64,000 nt of DNA from an uncultured Oceanisphaera sp. GTDB lineage: Bacteria > Pseudomonadota > Gammaproteobacteria > Enterobacterales > Aeromonadaceae. This document shows positions 1 to 7,511 of this stretch, in pieces. Position 1 is the first letter of the stretch. The number at the start of each line of letters is the position of its first letter. The notes below the pieces were generated by a model. That model was given only the letters and a program-made list of their open reading frames with translations. It had not been told where the DNA came from and did no database searches. The stretch lies in assembly GCF_947495715.1 (NCBI RefSeq), contig NZ_CANLZU010000007.1, positions 81,025-145,024 of the forward strand. The letters run 5' to 3'. The position numbers were made by a program, and so were the translations under genes.

Positions 1-355
1 TTAACGCGATGGAGTCGCCATCTTCCGCCAGATCCCACAGTGGACCGTGACCGCCGGGATAAAACACCGCATCAAAGTCATTCACCGACAGATCGGCCAG
101 CTTGTGGGTAGTGGCCAGCTCGGCCTGAGCGGCCGCATCGGCGCGAAAACGCTCGGTGGCCTCGGTCTGGGCATCGGTTGCATCGCTTTTCGGATCCAGC
201 GGCGGCTGGCCCCCCTTGGGCGAAGCCAGAGTAATGCTAGCGCCCGCATCCTTGAATACGTAATAAGGAGCGGCAAATTCTTCCAGCCAGAAACCGGTTT
301 TCTCGCCGGTATCCCCCAGTTGGTCATGAGAGGTCAGTACCATCAAAATACGCAT
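1..355 (-). CDS. DJ-1/PfpI-family (type 1 glutamine amidotransferase-like) protein, partial
   Basis: The first 118 residues are present; the rest lies beyond the left edge. The protein opens with MRILMVLTS, a Rossmann-like first strand, followed by the GxWxEE-type loop (TGFWLEEF) and the segment YPGGHGPLWDL, which is typical of the Hsp31/YhbO-like branch of the DJ-1/PfpI superfamily. The nucleophilic cysteine expected further on is outside the window. Members act as glyoxalase III, deglycase or chaperone-like stress proteins; which of these applies cannot be told here. It lies on the same strand as the flavin monooxygenase gene but is separated from it by about 440 bp that hold a dispersed repeat, so co-transcription is doubtful. 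Confidence 0.8.
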   Translation of the reverse strand, partial: MRILMVLTSHDQLGDTGEKTGFWLEEFAAPYYVFKDAGASITLASPKGGQPPLDPKSDATDAQTEATERFRADAAAQAELATTHKLADLSVNDFDAVFYPGGHGPLWDLAEDGDSIAL

Positions 356-470
356 ATCGACTCCTTGTTTATTACAGAAAGTTCGTTACAGAAAGCACGC
401 TTATCAGGTTAGCCGACGGCACTACAGGATGACACTGTAGTCGAGGTAAGCATCTGTCTTTACGCCCGGC

Positions 471-749
471 TCCAGAGGCAACACAGTCACCTCCCACGAC
501 ACGCTACAAGTACATCCCTGTAAGGCTCGGACATGCCATCCCTGGCATGTCACGGTCGTGGGAGCTTGTCTCTGTTGCCTCTTTCTAAACTCCGAGTTGT
601 CTGCAGACGGCGCCAACAGGCGATGCCGGAGCAGCAAGGAGGGCAAAGGGATCTGCTCAGCCGACCATCCGCGCCACGGATGGCTCGGCTGAGCCTACAG
701 GGATGTATTTACGGCGTGTCGGCGGAGCGGGCCCTTTGGCCGATTTTCT
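471..749 (+). repeat. Dispersed hairpin-rich intergenic element, copy 1
   Basis: This non-coding element of about 280 bp fills the gap between the PfpI-like gene and the monooxygenase gene. It aligns by eye with 4407-4684 (same orientation) and in part with 19385-19672 (reverse). It contains nested inverted repeats: AGAGGCAAC at 474-482 with its complement at 574-582, CTCCCACGAC at 491-500 with its complement at 555-564, an inner GACATGCCA/TGGCATGTC stem (530-551) with loop TCCC, and a long stem at about 654-694 built on GCTCAGCCGA. Short reading frames across it are not conserved between copies. I do not know a published name for it. Confidence 0.75.
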
Positions 750-799
750 GCTGTTATCACAACTACTTGTGACCAACAAGCAATCCATCGGAATTACGC

Positions 800-2110
800 T
801 TACTCGGGTCGAGTCAGCCCCAGATGATCGCGCAGGGTGCTGCCTTCATATTCGGTGCGGAACAGGCCGCGGCGCTGCAGTTCAGGTACCACCTGATCGA
901 CAAAGTCCTCGATGCCGGCGGGCAGCGACGGTGGCATCAGGTTGAAACCGTCGGCACCCTCGTTTTGAAACCACAGCTCCATACGATCGGCAATAGACTC
1001 GGGCGTGCCCACCATGGTGCAGTGACCGCCACCGGCCGCCAGCCGACCCAACAGCTGCCGCACCGTGGGCTGTTCGGTCTCGATAATGCGCAGAATGGTG
1101 GCGAAACGGCCCTTGGGCCCGGTAAAGGCATCCAGCGACGGCAACGCCGGTACCGGCGCGTCCAGCTCCCAGCCGGAGCAGTCCTGCCCCACGTAGGTAC
1201 TCAGCTGGCGCAGCGAGGCGGCGGCGGGCAGCAGCTCGTCCAGTTCCCGTTGCTTGGCCTGCGCCTCGGCTTCGGTAGACGCCACATAGGTCACCAGCCC
1301 CGGCATAATGGGCACATCGACGTTGCGGCCCGTTTCCTTCACCCGCCGTTTGATATCGCGATAGTAATCCTGAGCGGCGGGCAGATCGTAGGCCACGGCG
1401 TAAATGGCCTCGGCACACTTGGCCGCCAGCTCCCGGCCCTGATCGGAGGCACCGGCCTGAAACAGCACCGGGTGCCCCTGGGGCGGGCGCGGCACATTGA
1501 GCGGGCCGTCCACCAGAAAGAACTCGCCGTGGTGATTGATGGGCACCACCTTGTCGGGATCGGCATAGTGGCCGGCACGATCCATCACCAGCGCATCTGT
1601 CTGCCAGGAATCCCACAGTTTGATCACCGCATCCACAAACTCCTCGGCCCGGCGATAACGCTCGGCGTGGGCCGGCATGGCCTCATAACCATGGTTGCGG
1701 GCTTCCACATCGAACATGGAGGTCACAACGTTCCAGCCCATGCGGCCGTTGGAGATATGATCGAGCGAGGCCATCATGCGCGCCGCATGAAAAGGCGTGA
1801 AAAAGGTGCTGGAAACGGTGCTGATAAAACCGATGCGATCGGTGGCCCGGCTCATGGCGGCCATGGCCGTCAACGGCTCCAGAAACCAGTAGTTGCCGTC
1901 CGCCACATTGCCGGTAGACTGACCGTCGGCGAAGAACACCGCATCCAGCTTGCCCCGTTCGGCGGTTTGCGCCAGCCGCTCGTAATAACGTATATCGCCC
2001 AACTGCTCTACCGCCGAGTCGGGGTGACGCCAGGCCGCCCTGTGATGACCGCAGCCAAACAAAAACAGGTTCAGGTGCATCATGCGCTGGTCTTGATTCC
2101 GGGCCGCCAT
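800..2110 (-). CDS. LLM-class flavin-dependent monooxygenase (NtaA/SnaA/DszA family)
   Basis: The 436-residue product matches the usual length of the NtaA/SnaA/DszA branch of the bacterial luciferase-like superfamily. These enzymes use reduced FMN supplied by a separate reductase to oxygenate small molecules. Seen in the sequence are the early FLFGCGHH strand, the AVFFADG motif, the GRMGWNVVTS stretch typical of this branch, and PVLFQAGASDQGRE. The start at 2110 overlaps the stop of the upstream dehydrogenase gene by one base (TGATG), so the two are probably translationally coupled. Through that gene it is under a TPP riboswitch, which suggests a substrate connected with thiamin or one of its precursors. 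The substrate itself cannot be read from the sequence, and no FMN reductase is adjacent. Confidence 0.88.
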   Translation of the reverse strand: MAARNQDQRMMHLNLFLFGCGHHRAAWRHPDSAVEQLGDIRYYERLAQTAERGKLDAVFFADGQSTGNVADGNYWFLEPLTAMAAMSRATDRIGFISTVSSTFFTPFHAARMMASLDHISNGRMGWNVVTSMFDVEARNHGYEAMPAHAERYRRAEEFVDAVIKLWDSWQTDALVMDRAGHYADPDKVVPINHHGEFFLVDGPLNVPRPPQGHPVLFQAGASDQGRELAAKCAEAIYAVAYDLPAAQDYYRDIKRRVKETGRNVDVPIMPGLVTYVASTEAEAQAKQRELDELLPAAASLRQLSTYVGQDCSGWELDAPVPALPSLDAFTGPKGRFATILRIIETEQPTVRQLLGRLAAGGGHCTMVGTPESIADRMELWFQNEGADGFNLMPPSLPAGIEDFVDQVVPELQRRGLFRTEYEGSTLRDHLGLTRPE

Positions 2111-2883
2111 CAGTTTTTCACCAGGCCGCCGTCGACCACCAGATTCTGGCCGGTCACCGAGCGTGACCAGGGTGAGGCGAAGAACAGGGTGGCATCGGCA
2201 AACTCGGCGGGGGTCGTAACACGGCGCAACGGCGTAGCGGCAGCGATGTAATCGAACACCGCTTCGGGCGTGGCGGCCGAGGCATCGGTGGTGCGCAGCA
2301 GGCCGCCGGACACCATGTTGACGGTAATGCCGTCCGGGCCCAGATCCTGCGACAGGGTGCGGGTCAGAGACAGCAGCGCCGCCTTGGCGGCGGTGTAGTC
2401 GTGATAAGGCACCACCGGGTTCTGAAACAGGTTGGTGCCCACGTTGACGATACGGCCAAAGCCCGCCTCGCGCATGCCGGGCAAGGCAGCCTGAGTGGTG
2501 TTGAGGGCACCTTTGACCACACCTTCCAGCTGCTGGTTGAGATCTTCCCAACGCAGTTGATCCGCATGTGGCCGTGCATCGCCATTAAACGAAAAGGCCG
2601 GCAGGGCATTGTTGATGACGGTGGTGATCGGGCAGCCAAAATGCTCCCGCGCCTTTGCAAACAATGCTCGCACCGCATCGGCATCGGTCACGTCGGCCTG
2701 CAGTGCCAGCGCACGATCGGGGGCTTCTGCCGCCAGCGTTGCTGCGGCCTCGGCGCTGTGCAGATAGTTGATTACCACTCGCGCGCCTTCGCGCAGAAAG
2801 GCCCGCACCAGGTGTTCGCCCAGACCGCGGGCGCCGCCGGTAACCAGCACCAGCTGTTCGTTCAGATTGATGGACGTTTGCAT
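2110..2883 (-). CDS. Short-chain dehydrogenase/reductase (FabG-like)
   Basis: The 257-residue classical SDR carries the nucleotide-binding motif TGGARGLG near residues 15-22, the NNA-type motif (INNALP) near 91, and the active-site YxxxK as YTAAK near residues 165-169. The C-terminal VTGQNLVVDGG is typical of FabG-like reductases. It is the first gene of a two-gene unit with the flavin monooxygenase, about 60 bp after a TPP riboswitch. A FabG role in fatty-acid synthesis is unlikely in this setting. An oxidoreductase step in thiamin-precursor salvage or breakdown is the better guess, but this is inference from the riboswitch alone. The usual catalytic serine position is not obvious by eye (VGTNLFQNP). 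Confidence 0.85.
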   Translation of the reverse strand: MQTSINLNEQLVLVTGGARGLGEHLVRAFLREGARVVINYLHSAEAAATLAAEAPDRALALQADVTDADAVRALFAKAREHFGCPITTVINNALPAFSFNGDARPHADQLRWEDLNQQLEGVVKGALNTTQAALPGMREAGFGRIVNVGTNLFQNPVVPYHDYTAAKAALLSLTRTLSQDLGPDGITVNMVSGGLLRTTDASAATPEAVFDYIAAATPLRRVTTPAEFADATLFFASPWSRSVTGQNLVVDGGLVKN

Positions 2884-2944
2884 CGCTACCTCTTGTTAGA
2901 GGCGAAGGCATGGACTGGCAGAATACGCCGATAGCCGGAAGGCT

Positions 2945-3031
2945 GACATCCCTTCGCCAGTATGAACTGGATCAGGTTCGACGGGTGTTATCTCAGCCCT
3001 GCCGGCCTTTGGCCGCAAGACACCCCGTGTC
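2945..3031 (-). promoter_or_regulatory. TPP riboswitch (THI box), minus strand
   Basis: Read on the minus strand, the segment starts GACACGGGGTGTC, contains the pyrimidine-sensor core GGCTGAGAT and ACACCCG, then GAACCTGATCC and CTGGCGAAGGGATGTC. These are the hallmark conserved blocks of the thiamin pyrophosphate aptamer, and the ends GACA/TGTC close helix P1. It precedes the SDR and monooxygenase genes by about 60 bases. The short spacing and lack of a clear T-run terminator suggest control of translation initiation rather than termination, as is common in gammaproteobacteria. Confidence 0.95.
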
Positions 3032-3069
3032 ACGTCCAGACCATAACATACCCCAGCGCCCGAGAGCGA

Positions 3070-3154
3070 GAGGCGTGAGGGGGAAGGCGTGAGGGGGAAA
3101 ACCACCTGACAAGCCGCCTGTTTTCCCCCTCACCCTTCACGCCTCACCCCTCAC
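3070..3154. repeat. GTGAGGN heptamer palindrome A
   Basis: The left arm holds two GGCGTGAGGGGGAA units (3071-3101). The right arm starts TTTTCCCCCTCAC at 3121-3133 and runs on with CTTCACGCCTCACCCCTCAC. GTGAGGGGGAAAA (3089-3101) and TTTTCCCCCTCAC pair perfectly over 13 bp around a 19-base loop. It sits between the divergent riboswitch leader and the pyrC promoter, so it is not at the end of any transcription unit. The same heptamer family recurs at 19.3-19.7, 55.4 and 56.9 kb. Confidence 0.8.
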
Positions 3155-3166
3155 ATTTTCAGAAGT

Positions 3167-3195
3167 TTGGTGAAAACCGCCGCTGGGTGGATAAT
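3167..3195 (+). promoter_or_regulatory. Candidate sigma70 promoter for pyrC
   Basis: TTGGTG (3167-3172) and GATAAT (3190-3195) are separated by 17 bases, giving a transcription start about 30 bases ahead of the pyrC start codon. The match is good but was found by eye only. Confidence 0.5.
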
Positions 3196-3233
3196 GGCCG
3201 TCTGGATGTAATGGATAACCCGCCGAGCCGACT

Positions 3234-4289
3234 ATGACCTCAACTATGACCGCAACTACAACCACACTGACCATCACCCGCCCCGACGACTGGCACCTGC
3301 ACCTGCGCGATGGCGAACAACTCAAAGACACGGTGCGCGATGCCAGCCGTTACCTGGGCCGCGCCCTCGTGATGCCCAACCTGCTGCCGCCGGCCACCAC
3401 CACCGAGCTGGCACTGGCCTACTACGATCGCATCGTGGCGGTTCGTCCCCAGGGCAGCCGGTTCGAGCCGCTGATGAGCCTGTATCTGACCGATAAAACC
3501 GACCCGCAGGAAATCCGCACGGCCAAGGCCACCGGCAAGATTGTGGCCTGCAAGCTCTACCCGGCCGGCGCCACCACCAACTCCGACTCCGGCGTGACCG
3601 ATGTTAAAAACATCTACCCGGTGCTGGAAGCCATGCAGGAAACCGGCACCCTGCTGCTGGTGCACGGCGAGGTGACCGATCCGAGCATCGATATCTTCGA
3701 CCGGGAAAAGGTGTTCCTCGACACCGTGCTGCCGGATGTGGTGCGCGACTTCCCCGGGCTGAAAATCGTGCTGGAGCACATCACCACCGAGCACGCGGTC
3801 AACTTCGTGGAGCAAGCCGGCGATAACGTGGCGGCCACCATTACCGCTCACCACCTGCTGTTCAACCGCAATCACATGCTGGTGGGCGGCATTCGCCCGC
3901 ACTTCTACTGCCTGCCCATTCTCAAGCGCAACACCCACCAGCAGGCGCTGGTGCGGGCAGCAGCCAGCGGTAACAAGAAGTTCTTCATGGGTACCGACTC
4001 GGCGCCGCACTTTCAGCATCGCAAAGAAGCCGCCTGCGGCTGTGCCGGTGCCTACACCTCCCACGCCGCCGTGGAACTGTATGCCGAAGCCTTCGAGGAA
4101 GCCGGTGCGCTGGACAAGCTGGAAGCCTTTACCAGCCACAACGGCCCCGACTTCTACGGCCTGCCCCGCAATGCCGACACCATCACCCTGGTGAGAGAAA
4201 GCTGGACCGTTGACGCCACCCTGCCGCTGGGCGGCGATCAGCTGGTGCCGATTCGCGCCGGTGAAACCATCGACTGGATGGTGAAATAA
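3234..4289 (+). CDS. pyrC: Dihydroorotase (class II, E. coli type)
   Basis: The product catalyses reversible cyclisation of N-carbamoyl-aspartate to dihydroorotate in de novo pyrimidine synthesis. Its 351 residues match the class II single-domain enzyme. Metal and substrate motifs are visible: HLHLRDG near residue 21, the lysine that is carbamylated in [22 protein letters not shown], and the catalytic aspartate in GTDSAPH. Two in-frame starts exist (3234 and 3246). The E. coli protein aligns slightly better with 3246, and neither has a strong ribosome-binding site, so the N-terminus is uncertain by four residues. The gene stands alone, with its own promoter candidate and terminator. Confidence 0.97.
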   Translation: MTSTMTATTTTLTITRPDDWHLHLRDGEQLKDTVRDASRYLGRALVMPNLLPPATTTELALAYYDRIVAVRPQGSRFEPLMSLYLTDKTDPQEIRTAKATGKIVACKLYPAGATTNSDSGVTDVKNIYPVLEAMQETGTLLLVHGEVTDPSIDIFDREKVFLDTVLPDVVRDFPGLKIVLEHITTEHAVNFVEQAGDNVAATITAHHLLFNRNHMLVGGIRPHFYCLPILKRNTHQQALVRAAASGNKKFFMGTDSAPHFQHRKEAACGCAGAYTSHAAVELYAEAFEEAGALDKLEAFTSHNGPDFYGLPRNADTITLVRESWTVDATLPLGGDQLVPIRAGETIDWMVK

Positions 4290-4311
4290 GCCGGCCTCTG
4301 TGCTGAAAGTA

Positions 4312-4338
4312 AAAACGCGGCTTCGGCCGCGTTTTTTT
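4312..4338 (+). terminator. Rho-independent terminator after pyrC
   Basis: AAAACGCGGC and GCCGCGTTTT form a 10-bp stem around a TTCG tetraloop, followed by a run of T. It lies 22 bases after the pyrC stop. Confidence 0.93.
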
Positions 4339-4406
4339 ATGCCGACGATCAAGGGATTGGTAATACCAATCCAAGTAAAAATGTGATCTGTTTCAAAGCT
4401 GGACAC

Positions 4407-4684
4407 GAGAGGAAACAGAATCACCTCCCGCGACACGCCATAAACCCATCCATGGGGGCTCGGAAATACCGTCCCTGGCATTTCACGGTCGTGGGAGCCG
4501 ATCTCTGTTACCTCTCCGTAACCACCGCGTTGTCTGCAGGACGCCCCCACAGGCAGCGCCGCAGCAGAGGGGTGGATGAAGGGTTCTACTCCAGCGACCA
4601 TCACATGACAGGACGTCATGTGCTGAGCGTCGCAGGGATGCGGTTCAGCGTGTCGGTGGAGTAGCCCCTTCGTTCGACCTTTTC
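4407..4684 (+). repeat. Dispersed hairpin-rich intergenic element, copy 2
   Basis: This copy has the same length and orientation as copy 1 at 471-749. It shares the words TCACCTCCC(G/A)CGACACGC, GGCTCGGA, TCCCTGGCAT, CACGGTCGTGGGAG, TTGTCTGCAG and AGGGATG...GGCGTGTCGG or close variants. The internal stems differ from copy 1 but still pair: CACATGAC (4602-4609) with GTCATGTG (4615-4622) around AGGAC, and CCCA-TCCA-TGGG near 4446. It occupies most of the space between the pyrC terminator and the second TPP riboswitch. Confidence 0.75.
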
Positions 4685-4865
4685 GGGACAGCTAAACAGA
4701 TCGGTTAGTTTTCCAGATTGATATAACGCTAGGTTCATGGATTCCCGCCTGCGCGAAAATGACAAAAAACATGACGAAAATAACGAATATCTGTCACTGC
4801 CGCGGCCATCGGTTTCCGGCCTTTGATTGACAACCATCGGCAGTCTCTCTACTCTCTTGACGCTA

Positions 4866-4955
4866 TTCCTGGGGGAGCCTGACCGGCTGAGACTCTGCAA
4901 TTTACTGCAGTAACCCTTCGAACCTGATCCGGGTAATGCCGGCGAAGGGAAGGAA
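4866..4955 (+). promoter_or_regulatory. TPP riboswitch (THI box), plus strand
   Basis: The segment begins TTCCTGGGGGAGCC and contains GGCTGAGACT, AACCCTTCGAACCTGATCC and GGGTAATGCCGGCGAAGGGAAGGAA, all conserved TPP aptamer blocks. TTCCT (4866-4870) and AGGAA (4951-4955) close helix P1. The regulated gene is the sodium:solute symporter that starts at 5067. A pyrimidine-rich CTCCCTCCC stretch at 4972-4980 could pair either with the aptamer 3' region or with the AGGGAG ribosome-binding site, which would fit translational control. Confidence 0.95.
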
Positions 4956-5006
4956 ATGATTGATCCTCACTCTCCCTCCCAATCTGCCCGTTGTTGCCCG
5001 GCACCA

Positions 5007-5054
5007 GGTAGCCAATGAATGGCTACCATCGTCATGCTTGCCTGTTACAGGCAA
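5007..5054 (+). promoter_or_regulatory. Two hairpins in the riboswitch leader, next to the ribosome-binding site
   Basis: GGTAGCCA (5007-5014) and TGGCTACC (5020-5027) form a perfect 8-bp stem with a 5-base loop. TTGCCTG (5038-5044) and CAGGCAA (5048-5054) form a 7-bp stem with a 3-base loop that ends directly before the AGGGAG ribosome-binding site at 5055-5060. They probably belong to the expression platform; the role is inferred. Confidence 0.55.
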
Positions 5055-5066
5055 AGGGAGAACAAC

Positions 5067-6506
5067 ATGCTGGACACCACCGCCGCGATTCTGTGGCTCT
5101 GCTTATTTGCCGCCGTCTTTGCCATACCCGGCCTGCTTTATGCCCGCCGCCGGCAGGACAAGCTGGAAGACTTTATCGTGGCCCGCAACAGCCAGAGTGG
5201 CAGCGCCACCATGCTGACCCTGCTGGCCACCACCATGGGTACCTGGATTCTGTTTGGCCCGGCCCAGGCCGCCACCTGGGGCGGCATTGGTGCCATTACC
5301 GGCTACGCCCTCGGCGTGCTGGTGCCACGGCTTATCATGATTCCGCTCGGCGGCCGCATTCGCGAGCTGATGCCCGAAGGCCACACCCTGACCGAATTCG
5401 TGCTCGGCCGCTATGGCCGCGGCATGTACGGTTTTGTGCTGGTGATCATGATGTTCTACCTGTTTATCTCACTCACCGCCGGCCTGACCGCCATCGCCCA
5501 GATGGTGGCACTGCTGGCACCGGTACCGCTGTGGGTGACCGCCGGCATCGTCATGGGCGCTACCCTGCTCTATACCCTGTACGGCGGGCTGCGGGTCACC
5601 ATCTTTACCGACCGGGTGCAGATGCTGGTGATACTGCCGTTTTTGCTGCTGTTGATGATGTTCGGCTGGCAAGCCACCGGCGGGCTAACACCGATCATCG
5701 CCGGACTGCAGGAAAAAGCCCCGCAGTTGCTGAATCCGCTGGATACTACCGGGCTCAAGTCCGGGCTGACCTTTTTTATTGCGGTGGTGCTGACCGGCCT
5801 CTTCTATCAGGGTACCTGGCAGCGGGTGTTTGCCGCACGAGACAACAAGGTGATCCGCAACGGCTTCATTCTGAGCGGCCTGATCAGCTTTCCGATCATC
5901 TTCATCATGGGGCTGTTCGGTCTGGCATTCGTGGGGCTGGATCTGCCCGGTGACGGTTCGGTTGCCCTGTTCAGCGTCTTGATGCCGAACATGCCGCTGT
6001 GGTTTGCCATCGGCCTGCTGCCCTTTGGTCTGGCGCTGATCATGAGCAGTGCCGACTCCACCATCAGCGGTCTGTCCAGCATGATGGTGGTGGATCTGCG
6101 CCGCCTGCTGCCGAACATCGGCGCCCACAAGCTGCTTGGGCTGTCGCGCTGGCTGATCGTGCTGCTGTCGATTCCGGTGCTGGTGGTCGCCTCCCAGGGT
6201 TTCAGCGTGCTGTATCTGTTTCTGCTGGCCGATTTGCTGTGCTGTGCCGCCGCCTTCCCGGTGTTCTTCGGTTTCTACAGCGCCCGCTACCAGAGCTATA
6301 ACGCCGTACTCAGCACCGCGGCCGGGCTGCTGGCCGGCCTCTGGCTATTCCCGGCACCAGGCGAGCCACTCACCTATCTGCTGGAGTCCTTCCTGCTGGC
6401 CACTCTTGTGCCGGTGCTGGTGTCTTGCCTGCTGATGCTGCTGCCGAACCGTTCGGCGTTCGACTTTTCGATACTGCGCCAGCGTATCCGCAGCCTGGAA
6501 AGCTGA
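5067..6506 (+). CDS. Sodium:solute symporter (SSS family), TPP-regulated
   Basis: The 479-residue, strongly hydrophobic protein has about 13 predicted membrane spans and SSS-family features such as YTLYGGLRVTIFTDRVQ and the LIMSSADSTISGLSSM segment near residue 330 that contributes to the sodium site. The start at 5067 is chosen because AGGGAG lies 6 bases upstream; an in-frame ATG at 5019 lies inside a leader hairpin. Control by a TPP riboswitch makes a thiamin or thiamin-precursor transporter likely, comparable to the riboswitch-linked SSS transporters called ThiV in comparative work. Substrate specificity is inferred from regulation only. Confidence 0.88.
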   Translation: MLDTTAAILWLCLFAAVFAIPGLLYARRRQDKLEDFIVARNSQSGSATMLTLLATTMGTWILFGPAQAATWGGIGAITGYALGVLVPRLIMIPLGGRIRELMPEGHTLTEFVLGRYGRGMYGFVLVIMMFYLFISLTAGLTAIAQMVALLAPVPLWVTAGIVMGATLLYTLYGGLRVTIFTDRVQMLVILPFLLLLMMFGWQATGGLTPIIAGLQEKAPQLLNPLDTTGLKSGLTFFIAVVLTGLFYQGTWQRVFAARDNKVIRNGFILSGLISFPIIFIMGLFGLAFVGLDLPGDGSVALFSVLMPNMPLWFAIGLLPFGLALIMSSADSTISGLSSMMVVDLRRLLPNIGAHKLLGLSRWLIVLLSIPVLVVASQGFSVLYLFLLADLLCCAAAFPVFFGFYSARYQSYNAVLSTAAGLLAGLWLFPAPGEPLTYLLESFLLATLVPVLVSCLLMLLPNRSAFDFSILRQRIRSLES

Positions 6507-6518
6507 ATCGATAAAAAT

Positions 6519-6557
6519 GGCCGACCCGCCCGGGTCGGCTATCCTTCCGTGTTTTTA
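6519..6557 (+). terminator. Hairpin after the symporter gene
   Basis: GCCGACCC (6520-6527) and GGGTCGGC (6532-6539) pair around a 4-base loop. The T-rich run (GTTTTT) follows only about 12 bases later, so this is a moderate terminator candidate. Confidence 0.6.
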
Positions 6558-6707
6558 TCCCATAATTAAAGCGCGAAACGGGTCGCCGAGATGCGGGCAG
6601 ACGCCGGTCGGCCAACCTGTTACACTCGCGACCCTTTGGCGCTATTCACGCCATATTTATTCTTGCCACCGCCTTGTATTGCGCACCGGCGTCATACTGG
6701 AGACACC

Positions 6708-6977
6708 ATGAAAATCATGATTCGGGGCCTGTCCCGCCTCACCACAGAAGACAAGGTACTGGCCCTGCTGGCACCTTACGGCCTGGTGCATTACTTCCAC
6801 CTGGTAATGGACCCGAACACCAATAACTCCAAGGGCTTCGGCTTCGCCTTCATGCCCAACCCGGCTCAGGCCAAAGCCGCCATCAAGAGCCTGAACGGCA
6901 TGGAAGTAGACGGCCAGAAAATCCGCGTCAAAAAAGCGGAAGTGAAGCCCGGGGAGAAAAACGAAAATGACCAATAA
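6708..6977 (+). CDS. RRM-domain RNA-binding protein
   Basis: The 89-residue protein is a single RNA recognition motif. RNP2 is IMIRGL at residues 3-8 and RNP1 is KGFGFAFM near residues 42-49, with the aromatic residues that stack on RNA in place. The lysine-rich C-terminal tail (IRVKKAEVKPGEKNEN) is typical of the small bacterial RRM proteins. The start at 6708 leaves the compact domain; the open frame extends upstream without any family resemblance. It overlaps the next gene by 11 bases, which suggests coupled translation. The RNA target is unknown. Confidence 0.9.
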   Translation: MKIMIRGLSRLTTEDKVLALLAPYGLVHYFHLVMDPNTNNSKGFGFAFMPNPAQAKAAIKSLNGMEVDGQKIRVKKAEVKPGEKNENDQ

Positions 6978-7440
6978 CGATATTCTGCGCCGCATTCGTT
7001 ATGCGCTCGATCTGCCCGACCAGCAAGCCATAGCGCTGTTTGGCATGGGTGACGTGACCATCAACGAAACACAATTTCTGGCCCTGCTGGCCAAGGAAGA
7101 AGACGCCAATTACCACAGCTGCAGCAACGAGCAGATTCTGGGCTTTCTGGACGGTTTGATCCTGAAAAACCGCGGCCCGCGCGAAGGTGGCCCGGCACCG
7201 CGTGCGGAACAGGCTGAACCCATCAACAATCAGGTGTTCAAAAAGCTGCGCGTGGCGCTGGAGCTGAAGGAAGAAGACATTCTCGGCCTGCTGAAGCTGG
7301 CCGGTTTTGAAGTGAGAAAGCCCGAGCTGACCTCACTGTTCCGCAAGCCCGGTCACAAGCATTATCAACCCTGTGGCGATCAGTTCCTGCGTAACTTCCT
7401 GCAGGGCCTGGCACTGCAGCGTCGGCATGGCGCCGAATAA
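6967..7440 (+). CDS. yehS: DUF1456 family protein (YehS-like)
   Basis: The 157-residue protein consists of two related DUF1456 repeats. Each has the pattern (N/I)xxLRRIRxALxL, then a short helix pair, then a Yxx C(S/G)xxxLxxFLxGL ending (residues 4-66 and 87-150). Family members are widespread in gammaproteobacteria and have no established function. The overlap with the upstream RRM gene suggests that the two are made together, hinting at an RNA-linked role; this is inference only. Confidence 0.9.
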   Translation: MTNNDILRRIRYALDLPDQQAIALFGMGDVTINETQFLALLAKEEDANYHSCSNEQILGFLDGLILKNRGPREGGPAPRAEQAEPINNQVFKKLRVALELKEEDILGLLKLAGFEVRKPELTSLFRKPGHKHYQPCGDQFLRNFLQGLALQRRHGAE

Positions 7441-7465
7441 GCGACCACTGACGCCAGTTAGTCGC

Positions 7466-7503
7466 GCTTGCCCGGTCGGCCGTTTGCCGCCAACCGGGCA
7501 AGC
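7466..7503. terminator. Hairpin between convergent genes
   Basis: GCTTGCCCGGT (7466-7476) and ACCGGGCAAGC (7493-7503) form an 11-bp stem between the converging yehS and LysR-type genes. There is no clear T-run on either side, so it may be a weak or Rho-assisted bidirectional end. Confidence 0.5.
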
Positions 7504-7511
7504 CGCATCCG

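Noticed and set aside
471..749. Short frames (74-80 codons) across the dispersed element considered as small proteins
   Set aside because: The frames are not preserved between the copies, while the hairpins are; the element behaves as structured non-coding sequence.
3070..3154. Heptamer palindrome A considered as a terminator
   Set aside because: It lies between divergent transcription units, so no transcript ends there.
3240..4619. 459-codon open frame opposite pyrC
   Set aside because: It is antisense to a certain dihydroorotase gene and has the His/Gly/Val-rich composition of a shadow frame in GC-rich DNA.
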